Assembly (NCBI GenBank): GCA_004570425.1 | Contig: SPQJ01000001.1 | Coordinates: 62,001 to 126,000, forward strand | From: Bacillus sp. AZ43 | Lineage (GTDB): Bacteria > Actinomycetota > Actinomycetes > Mycobacteriales > Geodermatophilaceae | DNA length: 64,000 nucleotides | Reading direction: 5' to 3' | Shown here: positions 1 to 9,264 of the stretch, in pieces | Layout of the letters: each line of letters begins with the position of its first letter | Position numbering within the stretch: position 1 is the first letter of the stretch | Made by a program: the position numbers and the translations under genes | Notes under the pieces: model-generated | What the model was told of the DNA's origin: nothing | The model's database searches: none | What the model saw: only the letters and a program-made list of their open reading frames with translations

Positions 1-127
1 GGGCCGCGAAGTTCTCACCGGTGTCGTCGTGCGGCTCCGCCGCGGTGAGCAGCTCGGCCACCGCCGCGGCGTCGTCGGCGAGGTGGCGGACGGTCAGGCC
101 GTCGGGGACGGCGGGCAGGGCGGGCAC
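1..127 (-). CDS. GNAT-like N-acetyltransferase, N-terminal fragment
   Basis: Only the first 42 codons lie in the window; the gene runs off the left edge. Reading begins at a GTG (125-127) and opens MPALPAVPDGLTVRHLADDA, with AVAELLTAAEPHDDTGEN a little further on. The DGLTVRHL strand followed by an acidic Ala-rich helix is how many GNAT acetyltransferases (acetyl-CoA-dependent N-acylation) begin, but the acetyl-CoA loop is outside the window, so the family is inferred. No purine-rich ribosome site precedes the GTG. A 43-base gap separates it from the VOC gene upstream. Confidence 0.45.
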   Translation of the reverse strand, partial: MPALPAVPDGLTVRHLADDAAAVAELLTAAEPHDDTGENFAA

Positions 128-170
128 GGGGAGGAAGGCTAGGGATCCACCCCCCGCAGAGCCACCGGTT

Positions 171-542
171 TCAGTCGCTCACCCACAGGCAGAAGGGATG
201 GCCGGCGGGGTCCAGGCAGACGCGGACGTCGTCCTGCGGCTGGAACTCCGCCACCGTCGCGCCGGCCTCGACGGCGAGCTGCACCGCGGCGGCCAGGTCG
301 TCGACCTCGATGTCGAGGTGCAGCTGCATGCGCGGGTCGCCGTCGGAGGCCGGCCAGACCGGCGGGACGTGGTCCTCCTCCAGCTGGAAGGAGAGGCCGG
401 CGCTCCCGTCCGGCGGTCGCAGCGTCACCCACTCCGGTTCGTCGGAGCCCAACGGCCAGCCCAGCAGGCGCTGGTAGAAGAGCGCGAGCCCCTTCGGGTC
501 GGGGCTGTCGAGCACGGTGCCGGTCAGCGTGAAGCGGGCCAT
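171..542 (-). CDS. VOC family (glyoxalase/dioxygenase-fold) protein
   Basis: 123 residues, the size of a single two-module VOC (vicinal oxygen chelate) subunit. It opens MARFTLTGTVLDSPDPKGLA, then FYQRLLGWPLG, the usual first VOC module, and ends in the DPAGHPFCLWV strand typical of the family's last metal-ligand strand. Most such proteins bind a metal or a small ligand; the substrate cannot be read from sequence. The next gene upstream (556-933) is a close paralogue, with 13 bases between them, so they look co-transcribed after a tandem duplication. The ATG at 540-542 was chosen because the longer frame upstream lies inside the paralogue. Confidence 0.85.
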   Translation of the reverse strand: MARFTLTGTVLDSPDPKGLALFYQRLLGWPLGSDEPEWVTLRPPDGSAGLSFQLEEDHVPPVWPASDGDPRMQLHLDIEVDDLAAAVQLAVEAGATVAEFQPQDDVRVCLDPAGHPFCLWVSD

Positions 543-555
543 CGGTCCTCCTGGG

Positions 556-933
556 TCAGGCGGGCACGAAGAGGCAGAAGACGTGCCCCGCCGGATCCCG
601 GTAGATGCGCACGCGCTCGACCTCGTCGTCGTACCCGCCGATCCGCACCGCCCCGGCGTCCTCGGCGACGGCGCAGGCCGCCTCCAGGTCGTCGACCCGG
701 AGGTCGAGGTGCTGCTGCATCTGCTGGGTGCCGGGCACCGGCGGCCACACCGGCGGCACGTGGTCGCGCTCGAGCTGGAAGGACAACCCCGTGCCGCCGT
801 CGTCGGGCCGCAGGGCCGCCCACTCGTCGGTGTCGTCACGCAGCGGCCAGCCGAGCAGCCGCTGGTAGAAGCGGGCCAGGCCACGGGGGTCCGGCGTGCC
901 GATGACGGCGGCGCGCAGGGTGACGCTCGGCAT
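556..933 (-). CDS. VOC family protein, tandem paralogue
   Basis: 125 residues, starting MPSVTLRAAV. It shares FYQRLLGWPL, LSFQLE.DHVPPVWP and the C-terminal DPAGH.FCL. strand with the VOC protein encoded just downstream (171-542), so the two are recent paralogues. Differences concentrate after residue 65 and in the segment YDDEVERVRIYR, suggesting a changed ligand pocket. Its ATG (931-933) overlaps the TGA of the amidohydrolase gene upstream (933-935), so translation is probably coupled to that gene. Function beyond a VOC fold is unknown. Confidence 0.85.
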   Translation of the reverse strand: MPSVTLRAAVIGTPDPRGLARFYQRLLGWPLRDDTDEWAALRPDDGGTGLSFQLERDHVPPVWPPVPGTQQMQQHLDLRVDDLEAACAVAEDAGAVRIGGYDDEVERVRIYRDPAGHVFCLFVPA

Positions 934-1829
934 CAGGCCTCCACTCCGAACAGGCGGGCGCCGTTCTCCCAGAGCACGGCGCGCAGCCACTCCTCCCCCA
1001 GCCCGAGCCGGTGCAGCGCCTGGAGCTGGTGCGCGTACGGGTACGGGATGGAGGGGAAGTCGCTGCCGAGCAGCACCTTGCCGCGGAGGTCCGACAGTCT
1101 CGGCAGGTCCGCGGGGGCGAAGGGCATCAGGCGCTCGGTGAAGTCGGTGGCGAACATCGTGGTGTCCAGGTGCACCCGCTCGTACCGCTCGGCCAGGTCG
1201 AGGAACTCCCGGTACTCGGGCATGCCGAGGTGCGCGATCACCAGCTGCAGCCGCGGGAAGCGGTCCAGGAGTCCGGTGACGGGCTCGGGCCCGGTGTGCT
1301 CCCCGGCCAGCGGTCCCGACCCGCAGTGGATGACGACCGGCGTCCCGCTCTCCTCGAGCCGCGCCCAGACGCCGTCGAGCAGCGGGTCGCGCGGGTCGAA
1401 GGAGCCGACCTGCACGTGCACCTTGAACACGCGGGCGCCGGCGTCCAGGGCCGTGGCGACGTAGCCCGCCGCCTCCGGCTCCGGGTAGAAGGTGGCCGAG
1501 CTCAGCACCTGCGGGCGGCCGGCGGCGAACGCGCGCGACCACTCGTTGAGCCAGGCCGCCATGCCCGGCTTGTGCGGGTAGGGCAGCGTCGGGAACGCGC
1601 GCACGCCCAGCCGGCCGAGCAGCGCCAGCCGCTCGTCGACCGGCAGCGGGTAGGCGATCGGCCAGTCCGAGCCGTAGTGCGTACCGGCCGCGGCGAAGTA
1701 GTCCCAGACCTTGGTCTGCACCCGGTCGGGCAGGAAGTGCACGTGGACGTCGACCAGGCCGGGCAGGCCGAGCTCCCGCCAGTAGCGCGGGACGTCCTCG
1801 TCGTCGACCGGCGGGCGGACCGCGCTCAT
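933..1829 (-). CDS. Amidohydrolase 2 family metal-dependent hydrolase
   Basis: 298 residues with the TIM-barrel hydrolase signature of the amidohydrolase-2 (ACMSD-like) family: HVH at residues 29-31, a His in VVIHCGSG (168), a His in VIAHLGMPEY (200) and the metal-site Asp in LLGSDFPS (257). Family members hydrolyse or decarboxylate ring-derived acids; the substrate here is unknown. The ATG (1827-1829) overlaps the TGA of the reductase-like gene upstream and its own stop overlaps the VOC start downstream, so reductase, hydrolase and two VOC genes form one coupled minus-strand operon. Confidence 0.85.
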   Translation of the reverse strand: MSAVRPPVDDEDVPRYWRELGLPGLVDVHVHFLPDRVQTKVWDYFAAAGTHYGSDWPIAYPLPVDERLALLGRLGVRAFPTLPYPHKPGMAAWLNEWSRAFAAGRPQVLSSATFYPEPEAAGYVATALDAGARVFKVHVQVGSFDPRDPLLDGVWARLEESGTPVVIHCGSGPLAGEHTGPEPVTGLLDRFPRLQLVIAHLGMPEYREFLDLAERYERVHLDTTMFATDFTERLMPFAPADLPRLSDLRGKVLLGSDFPSIPYPYAHQLQALHRLGLGEEWLRAVLWENGARLFGVEA

Positions 1830-2749
1830 CGCAGGGTGACGACGACCTTGCCGCGCACGTGGCCCTCGCCGACCAGCCGGTGCGCCGCCACCAGCTCCTC
1901 GAGGGGGAACGCCTTCGCGATCGGCACCCGCAGCTGGCCGGCGTCGGCCATGCGCGCGAGCTCCTCGAGGTCGTGCTGCTCGGGGCGCACGAACACGTAC
2001 TGCCCGCCCATGTCGTTGACCGACGGGTCGACGACCGAGGCGATCCGCGAGACGTCGCGCACCTGCTCCGGGGCATCGGCCAGGGCGTCGCCGCCGACCA
2101 GGTCCAGCACCGCGTCCACCGGCTCGGAGAGCTGCTCGCTGATCGGCCCGGCGGAGTAGTCGAGGACCTCGGCGGCGCCCGCGTCGCGGAGGAAGCCGTG
2201 GTTGCGCGGGCTCGCCGTCCCGATGACGTGCGCCCCCAGGGCGACGGCGATCTGGACGGCGTTGAAGCCGACACCGCCGGCCGCGCGGTGCACGAGCACG
2301 CGGTCGCCCTCGCCGACGTCGAGCGCCTCGGTGAGCGCCTGGTAGGCGGTGAGGCCGGCCAGCGGCAGCGCGCCCGCCTCGGCGAACGACAGCGACTGCG
2401 GCTTGTGCCAGAGGCAGCGCTGCGGGGCGGGCACGAACTCCGCCGCCGTCCCCCACTGGACGTCGTCGCGGCGGACGTAGCCGAACACCTCGTCGCCCGC
2501 GGAGAACGTGGTCACCGCCGGCCCGACCGCCTCGACCACGCCGGCGACGTCCCAGCCAGGGATGATCGGGAAGTGGTGCGGGTAGAAGCTCTGCAGCCCG
2601 CCGGCGCGGATGCCCATGTCGACCGGGTTGACGCCCGCGGCGTGCACCCGCACCAGGACGGTGTCGGGCCCGACGGGCGGGTCGGGCAGGTCGTCCCGCA
2701 GCCGCAGGACGTCGTCGTCGCCGAACCGGTCGTAGGCCATCCCTCGCAT
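1826..2749 (-). CDS. NADP-dependent oxidoreductase, zinc-less MDR/quinone reductase type
   Basis: 307 residues from the ATG at 2747-2749 (MRGMAYDRFGDDDVLRLRDD); an in-frame GTG three codons earlier is possible. The GroES-like N-terminus (VRVHAAGVNPVDMGIRAGG) and the nucleotide loop HRAAGGVGFNAVQIA are those of medium-chain reductases of the quinone oxidoreductase branch. I see no catalytic-zinc Cys ligands. Likely reduces a quinone or enone with NADPH in the cytoplasm. First gene of a coupled operon with the amidohydrolase and VOC genes. Its start lies 43 bases from the smpB stop. Confidence 0.85.
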   Translation of the reverse strand: MRGMAYDRFGDDDVLRLRDDLPDPPVGPDTVLVRVHAAGVNPVDMGIRAGGLQSFYPHHFPIIPGWDVAGVVEAVGPAVTTFSAGDEVFGYVRRDDVQWGTAAEFVPAPQRCLWHKPQSLSFAEAGALPLAGLTAYQALTEALDVGEGDRVLVHRAAGGVGFNAVQIAVALGAHVIGTASPRNHGFLRDAGAAEVLDYSAGPISEQLSEPVDAVLDLVGGDALADAPEQVRDVSRIASVVDPSVNDMGGQYVFVRPEQHDLEELARMADAGQLRVPIAKAFPLEELVAAHRLVGEGHVRGKVVVTLR

Positions 2750-2792
2750 GCGGTTCACCGTATGCGGGCGCCCGGGCGGCTGCCCGCTGCGG

Positions 2793-3269
2793 TCAGCGGC
2801 GGCCCTTGACGTACCGGCCGAACGCCTTCTGCATCTCGCGACGGGAGTCGCGCTCGGCGAGGTCCTGCCGCTTGTCGTAGGACTTCTTGCCCTTCGCCAA
2901 GGCGAGGGTGGCCTTGACCTTGCCGTCCTTGAAGTACAGGTCCAGCGGGACGAGCGTGAGCCCGCCCTCCTTGGTCTTGCCGATCAGCTTCTCGATCTCG
3001 GCGCGGTGCATGAGCACCTTGCGCTTGCGCCGCGGGGCGTGGTTGGTCCAGGTGCCCTGCGTGTACTCCGGGATGTGCACGTGCTGCAGCCACACCTCGC
3101 CGTCGTCGACCGAGGCGAACCCGTCGACGAGCGAGGCACGGCCGGCACGAAGGCTCTTCACCTCGGTGCCGGTGAGCACCAGGCCCACCTCGTACGTGTC
3201 GAGGATCGAGTAGTCGTGCCGCGCCTTCTTGTTCTGGGCGATCAGCTTTCGCCCCTGTTCCCGCGGCAA
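2793..3269 (-). CDS. smpB: SsrA-binding protein SmpB
   Basis: 158 residues, the normal length for SmpB, the tmRNA partner in trans-translation and ribosome rescue. Family landmarks: [15 protein letters not shown] at the start, [10 protein letters not shown], the ribosome-contact strand [10 protein letters not shown], and the basic tail [22 protein letters not shown]. The start is a TTG (3267-3269) giving MPREQGRK; GGAGG five bases upstream decides it against longer frames. It follows ftsX at 130 bases on the same strand, the usual actinobacterial order. No tmRNA gene is visible next to it. Confidence 0.97.
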   Translation of the reverse strand: MPREQGRKLIAQNKKARHDYSILDTYEVGLVLTGTEVKSLRAGRASLVDGFASVDDGEVWLQHVHIPEYTQGTWTNHAPRRKRKVLMHRAEIEKLIGKTKEGGLTLVPLDLYFKDGKVKATLALAKGKKSYDKRQDLAERDSRREMQKAFGRYVKGRR

Positions 3270-3374
3270 TGTTCCTCCGTCGTCCTCCGGACGACACCGC
3301 GTCCAGGTGCCGTCCCCTCCTGCGACGAGCGTGCCCCGGCCCTCGTCGGGGGGCCCGCGGCCCCCACTCCGCAC

Positions 3375-3392
3375 GCCGCCCCGCAGGGCGGC
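3375..3392 (-). terminator. Short GC hairpin after ftsX
   Basis: GCCGCCC and GGGCGGC form a 7-bp perfect stem around CGCA, just downstream of the ftsX stop codon (minus strand). No U-tract follows, as is usual in high-GC actinobacteria. It may end or attenuate the prfB-ftsE-ftsX transcript before smpB. Confidence 0.35.
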
Positions 3393-3399
3393 GCTCGTC

Positions 3400-4284
3400 C
3401 TACAACCTTACGTACAGCCGCAGGGTCACGTAGGCGGCGACGGCGGCGAGGCCCACGCCGGCCGCCGCGATGATCGGGCTGATCGTCGCGATGGCGCTCC
3501 AGTCGACCGGCGGGATGATGCCGGCCTTGATCGGCCCGGCCAGGGTGCGGTCGACGAACAGCATCTTGGTCAGCACCAGCCCGCCGATGGCCAGCAGCGC
3601 ACCGATCAGCCCGGCGACGGCGGCCTCGAGGATGAACGGCAGCTGCGTGTACCAGCGGGAGGCGCCCACCAGCCGCATGATGTTCGTCTCGTTGCGCCGG
3701 TTGAACGCGGCCAGCTGGATGGTGTTCGAGATGAGCAGCAGCGCCGCCAGCGCCTGGACCACCGCCACGGCGATCGTCGCGTTGCGGGCGCCGTTGAGCA
3801 GGCTGAACAGGCGGTCGAGGAAATCGCCCTCGTCGCGCACCTGGTCGACGCCCTCGGCGCCGGCGGGGAACTCGGCGGCGATGACCTCGTAGCGCTCGGG
3901 GTTCACCAGCTCGACGCGGAAGCTCTCCGGCAGGGCGTCCGGCGGGGTGTTCTCGACCAGGTCGGGCTGCTGGCTGAACTGCTGCTGGAAGCGCTCGTAC
4001 GCCTCTTCCTTCGTCTCGTAGATGAAGGTCTTGACCTCGGGCGAGGACTCCAGCCGGGACTCGATGGCGCTGCGCTGCTCGTCGGTGACGTCGTCGGTCA
4101 GGAAGATGGAGACCTGGACCTTGTCGTAGTAGATCTCCTTCATGTCGGTGATCATGATCCAGATCAGCAGGCCGACACCCATGAGCCCGAGCGAGATCGC
4201 CGTGGTCAGGATCATCGCGACCGTCATGGTCAGGTTGCGACGCAGCCCGGTGGCCACCTCGGAGAGGACGAAGTTGACGCGCAT
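3400..4284 (-). CDS. ftsX: Cell division protein FtsX (permease-like)
   Basis: 294 residues, the standard actinobacterial FtsX length. One membrane helix near the N-terminus (about 18-45), an extracytoplasmic loop of roughly 120 residues rich in Asp/Glu, then three C-terminal helices. Conserved signature N-terminus [17 protein letters not shown] and the cytoplasmic [16 protein letters not shown] segment before the last helices. FtsX works with FtsE as an ABC-like complex that activates cell-wall hydrolases of the NlpC/P60 type at division. It lies 48 bases downstream of ftsE. Confidence 0.96.
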   Translation of the reverse strand: MRVNFVLSEVATGLRRNLTMTVAMILTTAISLGLMGVGLLIWIMITDMKEIYYDKVQVSIFLTDDVTDEQRSAIESRLESSPEVKTFIYETKEEAYERFQQQFSQQPDLVENTPPDALPESFRVELVNPERYEVIAAEFPAGAEGVDQVRDEGDFLDRLFSLLNGARNATIAVAVVQALAALLLISNTIQLAAFNRRNETNIMRLVGASRWYTQLPFILEAAVAGLIGALLAIGGLVLTKMLFVDRTLAGPIKAGIIPPVDWSAIATISPIIAAAGVGLAAVAAYVTLRLYVRL

Positions 4285-4332
4285 GGATTCCCTGTCGTGG
4301 AGTGCGGAAGGTCCGGGTCAGCGGCGGGCGCG

Positions 4333-5022
4333 CTAGCGCCCCACGCCGTAGACGCCGCGCGACTGGTCGCGGGTGAGGACGCCCCCGTTGAGCTCGATGA
4401 CGCGGCGGCGCATGGAGTCGACGATGTGGTAGTCGTGCGTCGCCATGATCACCGTGGTGCCGGTGCGGTTGATCCGCTCCAGCAGCAGCATGATCCCCTC
4501 GCTGGTCTCGGGGTCGAGGTTGCCGGTGGGCTCGTCGGCGAGCAGGACCAGCGGCCGGTTGACGAATGCGCGGGCGATCGCGACCCGCTGCTGCTCACCA
4601 CCGGAGAGCTCGCTGGGCAGCCGGTGCGCCTTGCCCTCGAGGCCGACCATCTCCAGCACCTCGGGCACGACCCGCTTGATCGTCCGCTGGGGCTTGTTGA
4701 TCACCTCGAGCGCGAACGCCACGTTCTGCGCCACCGTGCGGTCGCGCAGCAGGCGGAAGTCCTGGAAGACGCAGCCCATGGTGCGGCGCAGCTTGGGGAC
4801 CTTCCACTTGCTCATGGTGTTGAGCACCTGGCCGTTGACGGTGATCGTCCCCGACGTCGGGGTGTCCTCCTTGAGCAGGAGGCGGAGGAACGTCGACTTG
4901 CCCGACCCCGAGGAGCCGATCAGGAAGACGAACTCACCCTTCTCGATCTCGGTGGACACGTCGTCCAGGGCCGGCCGGCCGCTGGCCGGGTAGAGCTTGG
5001 TGACGTGTTGCAGTTCGATCAC
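4333..5022 (-). CDS. ftsE: Cell division ATP-binding protein FtsE
   Basis: 229 residues when started at the GTG 5020-5022 ([12 protein letters not shown]), the invariant FtsE beginning and length; the open frame continues upstream but that part has no family match. Walker A GSSGSGKS (36-43), ABC signature LSGGEQQR (139-146), Walker B LVLLADEP (158-165) and a switch His in MATHDYHIV are intact, so ATPase activity is expected. Forms the FtsEX complex at the septal membrane with the ftsX product. prfB lies upstream on the same strand. Confidence 0.97.
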   Translation of the reverse strand: MIELQHVTKLYPASGRPALDDVSTEIEKGEFVFLIGSSGSGKSTFLRLLLKEDTPTSGTITVNGQVLNTMSKWKVPKLRRTMGCVFQDFRLLRDRTVAQNVAFALEVINKPQRTIKRVVPEVLEMVGLEGKAHRLPSELSGGEQQRVAIARAFVNRPLVLLADEPTGNLDPETSEGIMLLLERINRTGTTVIMATHDYHIVDSMRRRVIELNGGVLTRDQSRGVYGVGR

Positions 5023-5158
5023 GAGGCGCCACGGTACCTGCCCCGGGCCCCTCGGCGGCCCGTTCGCCACGAGAGTCCTGTGTCTCGTTCGCACCACCGG
5101 CCCCGCTGCGGGGTCGCGCCCCGAGCCTGCGCGGGGTGGGGGGCAGCGGGGTCCTCCG

Positions 5159-6271
5159 TCAGCTGGCCTCGGCCAGCTCCTGCTGACGGCGCCAGCGGAT
5201 GCCGGCCTCGATGAAGGCGTCGATCTCGCCGTCGAGGACGGCGGCGGTGTTGCCGGTCTCGTGCTCGGTCCGCAGGTCCTTGACCATCTGGTACGGGTGC
5301 AGGACGTAGGAGCGCATCTGGTTCCCCCAGCTGCTCCCCTCCCCCTTGAGGGCGTCCATCTCGGCCTTCTGCTCCTGCTGGCGGACGACGAGCAGCCGGG
5401 CCTGCAGCACGCGCAGCGCGGCGGCGCGGTTCTGGATCTGCGACTTCTCGTTCTGGCAGGACACCACGATGCCGGTCGGGATGTGGGTCATCCGGACGGC
5501 GGAGTCGGTGGTGTTGACGCTCTGCCCACCGGGACCGGAGGAGCGGAAGACGTCGACGCGGATCTCGTTCTCGGGGATGTCCACGTGGTCGGTCTGCTCG
5601 ACCACGGGCAGCACCTCGACGCCGGCGAACGACGTCTGCCGGCGGCCCTGGTTGTCGAACGGCGAGATGCGCACCAGGCGGTGGGTGCCCTGCTCGACCG
5701 AGAGCGTGCCGTAGGCGTAGGGCACCTTGACGGCGAAGGTCGCCGACTTGATGCCGGCCTCCTCCGCATAGCTGACGTCGTAGACCTCGGTCGGGTACTT
5801 GTGCCGCTCGGCCCAACGCAGGTACATCCGCATGAGCATCTCGGCGAAGTCGGCGGCGTCGACGCCACCGGCCTCCGAGCGGATGGTCACCAGCGCCTCG
5901 CGGGAGTCGTACTCGCCGTTGAGCAGTGTGCGCACCTCGAGCTCGTCGATGACCGAGCGGATGCTCTCCAGCTCGCGCTCGGTCTCGGCGAGGGTGTCCT
6001 CGTCGCCCTCGTCGGCGGCCATCTCGCGCATCAGGCCGACGTCGTCGAGCCGGGTGCGCAGCTCCTCGACGCGGCGCAGGGTGCCCTGCAGGTAGGACAG
6101 CCGCGAGGTCAGCGCCTGGGCGGCCTCGACGTCGTTCCAGAGGTCGGGCGCGGCGGCCTGCTGCTCGAGGTCGGCGATCTCGTTGCGCATGTCGTCGATG
6201 CGCAGCACGGCCTCGATCGACTCGAGGGTCGTGTTGAGTTCGTCGAGGACGACGGAGAAGTCAGCAGCCAC
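5159..6271 (-). CDS. prfB: Peptide chain release factor 2 (RF2)
   Basis: 370 residues from the GTG at 6269-6271. Codon-recognition tripeptide SPF (203-205) marks RF2 (UGA/UAA specificity) and GGQ (248-250, in [13 protein letters not shown]) is the peptidyl-tRNA hydrolysis motif. The frame is continuous: the autoregulatory UGA frameshift found near codon 25 in many bacteria is absent. Upstream codons ([10 protein letters not shown]...) are open but unlike the family. Head of the prfB-ftsE-ftsX-smpB block. Confidence 0.96.
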   Translation of the reverse strand: MAADFSVVLDELNTTLESIEAVLRIDDMRNEIADLEQQAAAPDLWNDVEAAQALTSRLSYLQGTLRRVEELRTRLDDVGLMREMAADEGDEDTLAETERELESIRSVIDELEVRTLLNGEYDSREALVTIRSEAGGVDAADFAEMLMRMYLRWAERHKYPTEVYDVSYAEEAGIKSATFAVKVPYAYGTLSVEQGTHRLVRISPFDNQGRRQTSFAGVEVLPVVEQTDHVDIPENEIRVDVFRSSGPGGQSVNTTDSAVRMTHIPTGIVVSCQNEKSQIQNRAAALRVLQARLLVVRQQEQKAEMDALKGEGSSWGNQMRSYVLHPYQMVKDLRTEHETGNTAAVLDGEIDAFIEAGIRWRRQQELAEAS

Positions 6272-6317
6272 GTCTTGCCAGGGTAGTGCGCCCGCGCCAC
6301 GGGTAGGCATTCCCGGC

Positions 6318-6605
6318 ATGACCGACCCGCAGCGACCTCGTTCCCGGGAGGACTACGAGCGCGGCCTCCCCGACTACCACGACCCGACGGCGGGCTTCGG
6401 CGGAGCTCCCCCGGCGCAGTCGGCGCTCACCCTGCGCCTCGCGCTGGCGGTCTTCGGGCTCGTCGTGTGCGTGCTCGGCGGCATCGGCTGGCTGGCGACC
6501 GACCTGCCCGCCTGGCCGGGGGTGGCCCTGCTCGTGCTGGGCGCCGTCGCCCTCGTCGACATCGGCGTCATCGTGCGGCGCAAGGCGCGCGGCGAGCCCG
6601 GCTGA
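6318..6605 (+). CDS. Small two-helix membrane protein (DUF6343-like)
   Basis: 95 residues starting [20 protein letters not shown], with a hydrophilic N-terminal third and then two hydrophobic stretches (about 38-60 and 65-86) ending in a basic tail RRKARGEPG. This resembles small actinobacterial DUF6343-type membrane proteins, but that is recollection, not a search. Divergent from prfB with 46 bases between starts, so the two promoters must overlap. Function unknown. Confidence 0.75.
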   Translation: MTDPQRPRSREDYERGLPDYHDPTAGFGGAPPAQSALTLRLALAVFGLVVCVLGGIGWLATDLPAWPGVALLVLGAVALVDIGVIVRRKARGEPG

Positions 6606-6651
6606 GAAAGGACCTCCCTGCCCCCACCGCTCGCGAGCTGGCGGCAGGCCC

Positions 6652-8427
6652 CTACAGGGAGGCCATGAGTGCGCGGGGCCCGGAGCGGGCGTGCACCCAG
6701 GCGACGACCTCGCCGGCCGGCATCGGCCGCGCGATGTGGTAGCCCTGGGCGAACGTGCAGCCGAGCTCCTCGGCCATGGCCAGCTGCGCCGCCGTCTCGA
6801 CGCCCTCGGCCAGGGCGCGCATGCCGCAGGCGCCGGCGAGCGCCACGACGGCGGCGATCGCCGCGGCCGACTGGCTGCGGCGGTCCTCGGCGCTGCCGAC
6901 CAGGCTGCGGTCGATCTTGAGGACGCCGGCCGGGATGTTCACCAGCTGGCCCAGCGACGAGAAGCCGCTGCCGAAGTCGTCGATCGACACCTCGACGCCG
7001 GAGATGCGCAGCGCCGCGAACTGGGCGGCCGCGCGCTCGGGGTCCTCGGCGACCGTCGTCTCGGTCAGCTCGACGACCAGGAGCTCCGGCGGCAGACCCG
7101 AGGCGGCGAGCGCCTGCCTGACGTCGTCCACGAGCGTCCCGTCGGCCAGCGTCGTCGCGCTGACGTTGATCCCGACGACCAGCGGCAGCCCGGCGCGCTG
7201 CCATTCGGCCGCCTGCCGGGTCCCCTCGGCGAGCACCCAGCGGGTGAGGGCGTCCATGAGCTCGTACTGCTCGGCGACCCGGAGGAACTCGTCCGGCGGG
7301 ACCAGCCCGCGCTCGGGGTGCTGCCAGCGGACGAGGGCCTCCATGCCGGTGACCTCGCGGGTCACCAGGTGCACGATCGGCTGGTAGTGCAGCACGAGCT
7401 GGTCGCCCTCGATGGCGTCCCGCAGCTCGACGGCCATGCGGACCTTCCGCTGCACGGCCTCGCGCAGGTCGGTGGTGAACGTGCGGATGCGGTTGCGCCC
7501 GGCCGACTTCGCCGCGTACATCGCCAGGTCGGCGTCGCGGACCAGGTCGGTCGAGCGGACCCCGCCCAGGTCGGCCGTCCGGACCGATGCGATGCCGATG
7601 CTGACGGTGAGGCGGACCTGGCGGACGGACAGGTCGAACGGCTCGTCGAAGGCCGCCCGGAAGCGCTCCGCGAGCGCCTCTGCGCCGTCGCCGTCGCAGT
7701 CCCGGCAGAGGACGACGAACTCGTCGCCCCCGAGCCGGCCGACGGTGTCGTGGACCCGGGTGCCGCTGGAGAGCCGGTCGGCCACCTGCCGCAGCAGCTC
7801 GTCGCCGGCCTCGTGGCCGAGCGAGTCGTTGACGTCCTTGAAGCCGTCGACGTCGAGGAAGAGCACCGACACGGGCGCCCCGCCCCGGGCGAGCTCGCCG
7901 TCGATGAGCTCGTGCAGGTGCGCCCGGTTGGGCAGCTCGGTGAGGTGGTCGTGCCGGGCCCGCCAGTGCGCGGTGCGCTCGGCCGTGACGCGGGAGCTGA
8001 TGTCGACGTGCGTGACGACGACGTGCCCGGCCTCGTCCACGCGGGAGGCGTGGATGTGGTACCAGCGGGTCTCGGACTGGGCGGTGTGCGAGACCGGGTG
8101 GTCGAGGGAGACCTCGGTGCGCTCTCCCCGCGCGAGTTCCCGCAGGTGCCGCATGAGCCGCTGGGACTCCTCGCCGTCCTGGATCGCGAGGCTCTCGTCG
8201 TAGTAGTTCCGGCCGACCCCGGTCCGGAACCGCTCCCCGTGACGGGCCCTGCCGCGCTCGTTCCACGCGCGGTTGCCCAGCAGCATCACGCCGTGGGGGT
8301 CGAGGAGGACGGTCGGGAACGGGACGGCGTCGAGCACCGCCTCCACGAGCGCGGCGTCGCGCTCGGGGGTGTTCGCGCGACGGCGCACGTCGAGCGGCAG
8401 CTCGCCCTTCCCCGATTCCTCGCGCAC
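6652..8427 (-). CDS. PAS-GGDEF-EAL bifunctional cyclic-di-GMP enzyme
   Basis: 591 residues: a PAS-like sensor (about 25-150), a GGDEF diguanylate cyclase domain with intact RLGGDEF (GGDEF 233-237) and VSIGIA, and an EAL phosphodiesterase domain with EAL 363-365, the metal-site DDFGSGFSS from 483, and AEGVET near the end. Both catalytic domains look active, so it may make or break c-di-GMP depending on the PAS input. No membrane helix is predicted by eye, so cytoplasmic. It stands alone, converging on the small membrane gene at 6318-6605. Confidence 0.93.
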   Translation of the reverse strand: MREESGKGELPLDVRRRANTPERDAALVEAVLDAVPFPTVLLDPHGVMLLGNRAWNERGRARHGERFRTGVGRNYYDESLAIQDGEESQRLMRHLRELARGERTEVSLDHPVSHTAQSETRWYHIHASRVDEAGHVVVTHVDISSRVTAERTAHWRARHDHLTELPNRAHLHELIDGELARGGAPVSVLFLDVDGFKDVNDSLGHEAGDELLRQVADRLSSGTRVHDTVGRLGGDEFVVLCRDCDGDGAEALAERFRAAFDEPFDLSVRQVRLTVSIGIASVRTADLGGVRSTDLVRDADLAMYAAKSAGRNRIRTFTTDLREAVQRKVRMAVELRDAIEGDQLVLHYQPIVHLVTREVTGMEALVRWQHPERGLVPPDEFLRVAEQYELMDALTRWVLAEGTRQAAEWQRAGLPLVVGINVSATTLADGTLVDDVRQALAASGLPPELLVVELTETTVAEDPERAAAQFAALRISGVEVSIDDFGSGFSSLGQLVNIPAGVLKIDRSLVGSAEDRRSQSAAAIAAVVALAGACGMRALAEGVETAAQLAMAEELGCTFAQGYHIARPMPAGEVVAWVHARSGPRALMASL

Positions 8428-8543
8428 GGCTCCCCCGTCAGGTCGTGGACGCGTCCCGCGGCGTCCCCGCTCCTACCATCGGCACGGGTGACGCGAGGCA
8501 CAGCCTGCGAGACCGCCCTTACCCGCAAAGGGTGAGACGACCC

Positions 8544-8870
8544 TCAGGAGGCCCGGGTCTCGGCGCTGATCCACGCGAGGTAGTCGGGATTGCCGCCCAC
8601 GAGGGGCAGGGCGATCACGCACGGGACCTCGTAGGGGTGCAGCTCGCCGGCGCGGCCGACGATCGCCGGGACGAGCGCCCGCCGGGTGTGCAGGGCGACC
8701 CGCGCCTCGGGCTCGTCGTGCACCTCGCCGTCCCAGCGGTAGACGGATCGGATGGGGGCGACGTGGTGGCCGCAGGCGGCCAGCCGCTCCTCCACCAGCG
8801 TCCGGGTGAAGCCGGCCAGCCAGTCGACGTCGGCGGCGGTCACGACGACCTCGCAGAACTCCTCGTCCAC
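8544..8870 (-). CDS. cutA: Divalent-cation tolerance protein CutA
   Basis: 108 residues, the size of CutA1, a small trimeric cytoplasmic protein with a ferredoxin-like fold linked to copper and other metal tolerance. Landmarks: LVEERLAACGHHVAPIRSVYRW.GEV and the C-terminal HPYEVPCVIALPLVGGNPDYLAW. Neighbours (EAL protein, a small hypothetical) give no further context. The start is an ATG at 8868-8870; the next gene diverges 65 bases away. Confidence 0.93.
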   Translation of the reverse strand: MDEEFCEVVVTAADVDWLAGFTRTLVEERLAACGHHVAPIRSVYRWDGEVHDEPEARVALHTRRALVPAIVGRAGELHPYEVPCVIALPLVGGNPDYLAWISAETRAS

Positions 8871-8935
8871 GGAGTCATCCTGGCCCCCGGGACGCCGGCG
8901 CGTGGAACGGCGGTGCCCGCGGGTAGGGGGCGGGC

Positions 8936-9172
8936 ATGACCGACGACATGACGATCAGGATCGACAGCGAGGAGTACGTCCTGCGCAAGGACGGCGACGG
9001 GCTGCAGGTCGGCCGCCGCAACGGGGACGACGTCGCGTGGCTGGACACCGTGCAGACCGACCTGCTGCCCGGCCCGGCGCGCGAGGCGCTCGACCGTGGC
9101 GACACCTCGGACGAGGCGCTGCTGACCGCCCTGCGCGGCGTGACCCAGGCCGAGGTGGAGCGCGGCGGTTGA
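8936..9172 (+). CDS. Small acidic hypothetical protein
   Basis: 78 residues, MTDDMTIRIDSEEYVLRKDG, then a helix-rich acidic tail. A purine run (GTAGGGGGCGGGC) directly before the ATG at 8936 supports this start; the Met at residue 5 is an alternative. No domain recognised. Divergent from cutA, followed by a 92-base gap before a convergent gene. Confidence 0.6.
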   Translation: MTDDMTIRIDSEEYVLRKDGDGLQVGRRNGDDVAWLDTVQTDLLPGPAREALDRGDTSDEALLTALRGVTQAEVERGG

Positions 9173-9264
9173 GCCGACCGGGGTCGCCGACGGGGCGCGG
9201 GCAGCCGTCAGCCTCCTGCGCGGGGCGCAGGTGGCTGCACCGTGGCTGGACGCGTGCAGCCGCT

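Noticed and set aside
2793-3402. A tmRNA (ssrA) gene beside smpB
   Set aside because: The gaps on both sides are 130 bases or less and hold no tRNA-like acceptor or tag reading frame.
6150-6271. Programmed +1 frameshift in prfB
   Set aside because: The frame is uninterrupted from GTG through the region where the in-frame UGA normally lies.
6613-6662. CCTCCCTG and CAGGGAGG arms between two convergent genes as a terminator
   Set aside because: Only 8 bp with a 34-base interior and the right arm lying inside the end of the EAL gene; too weak to annotate.
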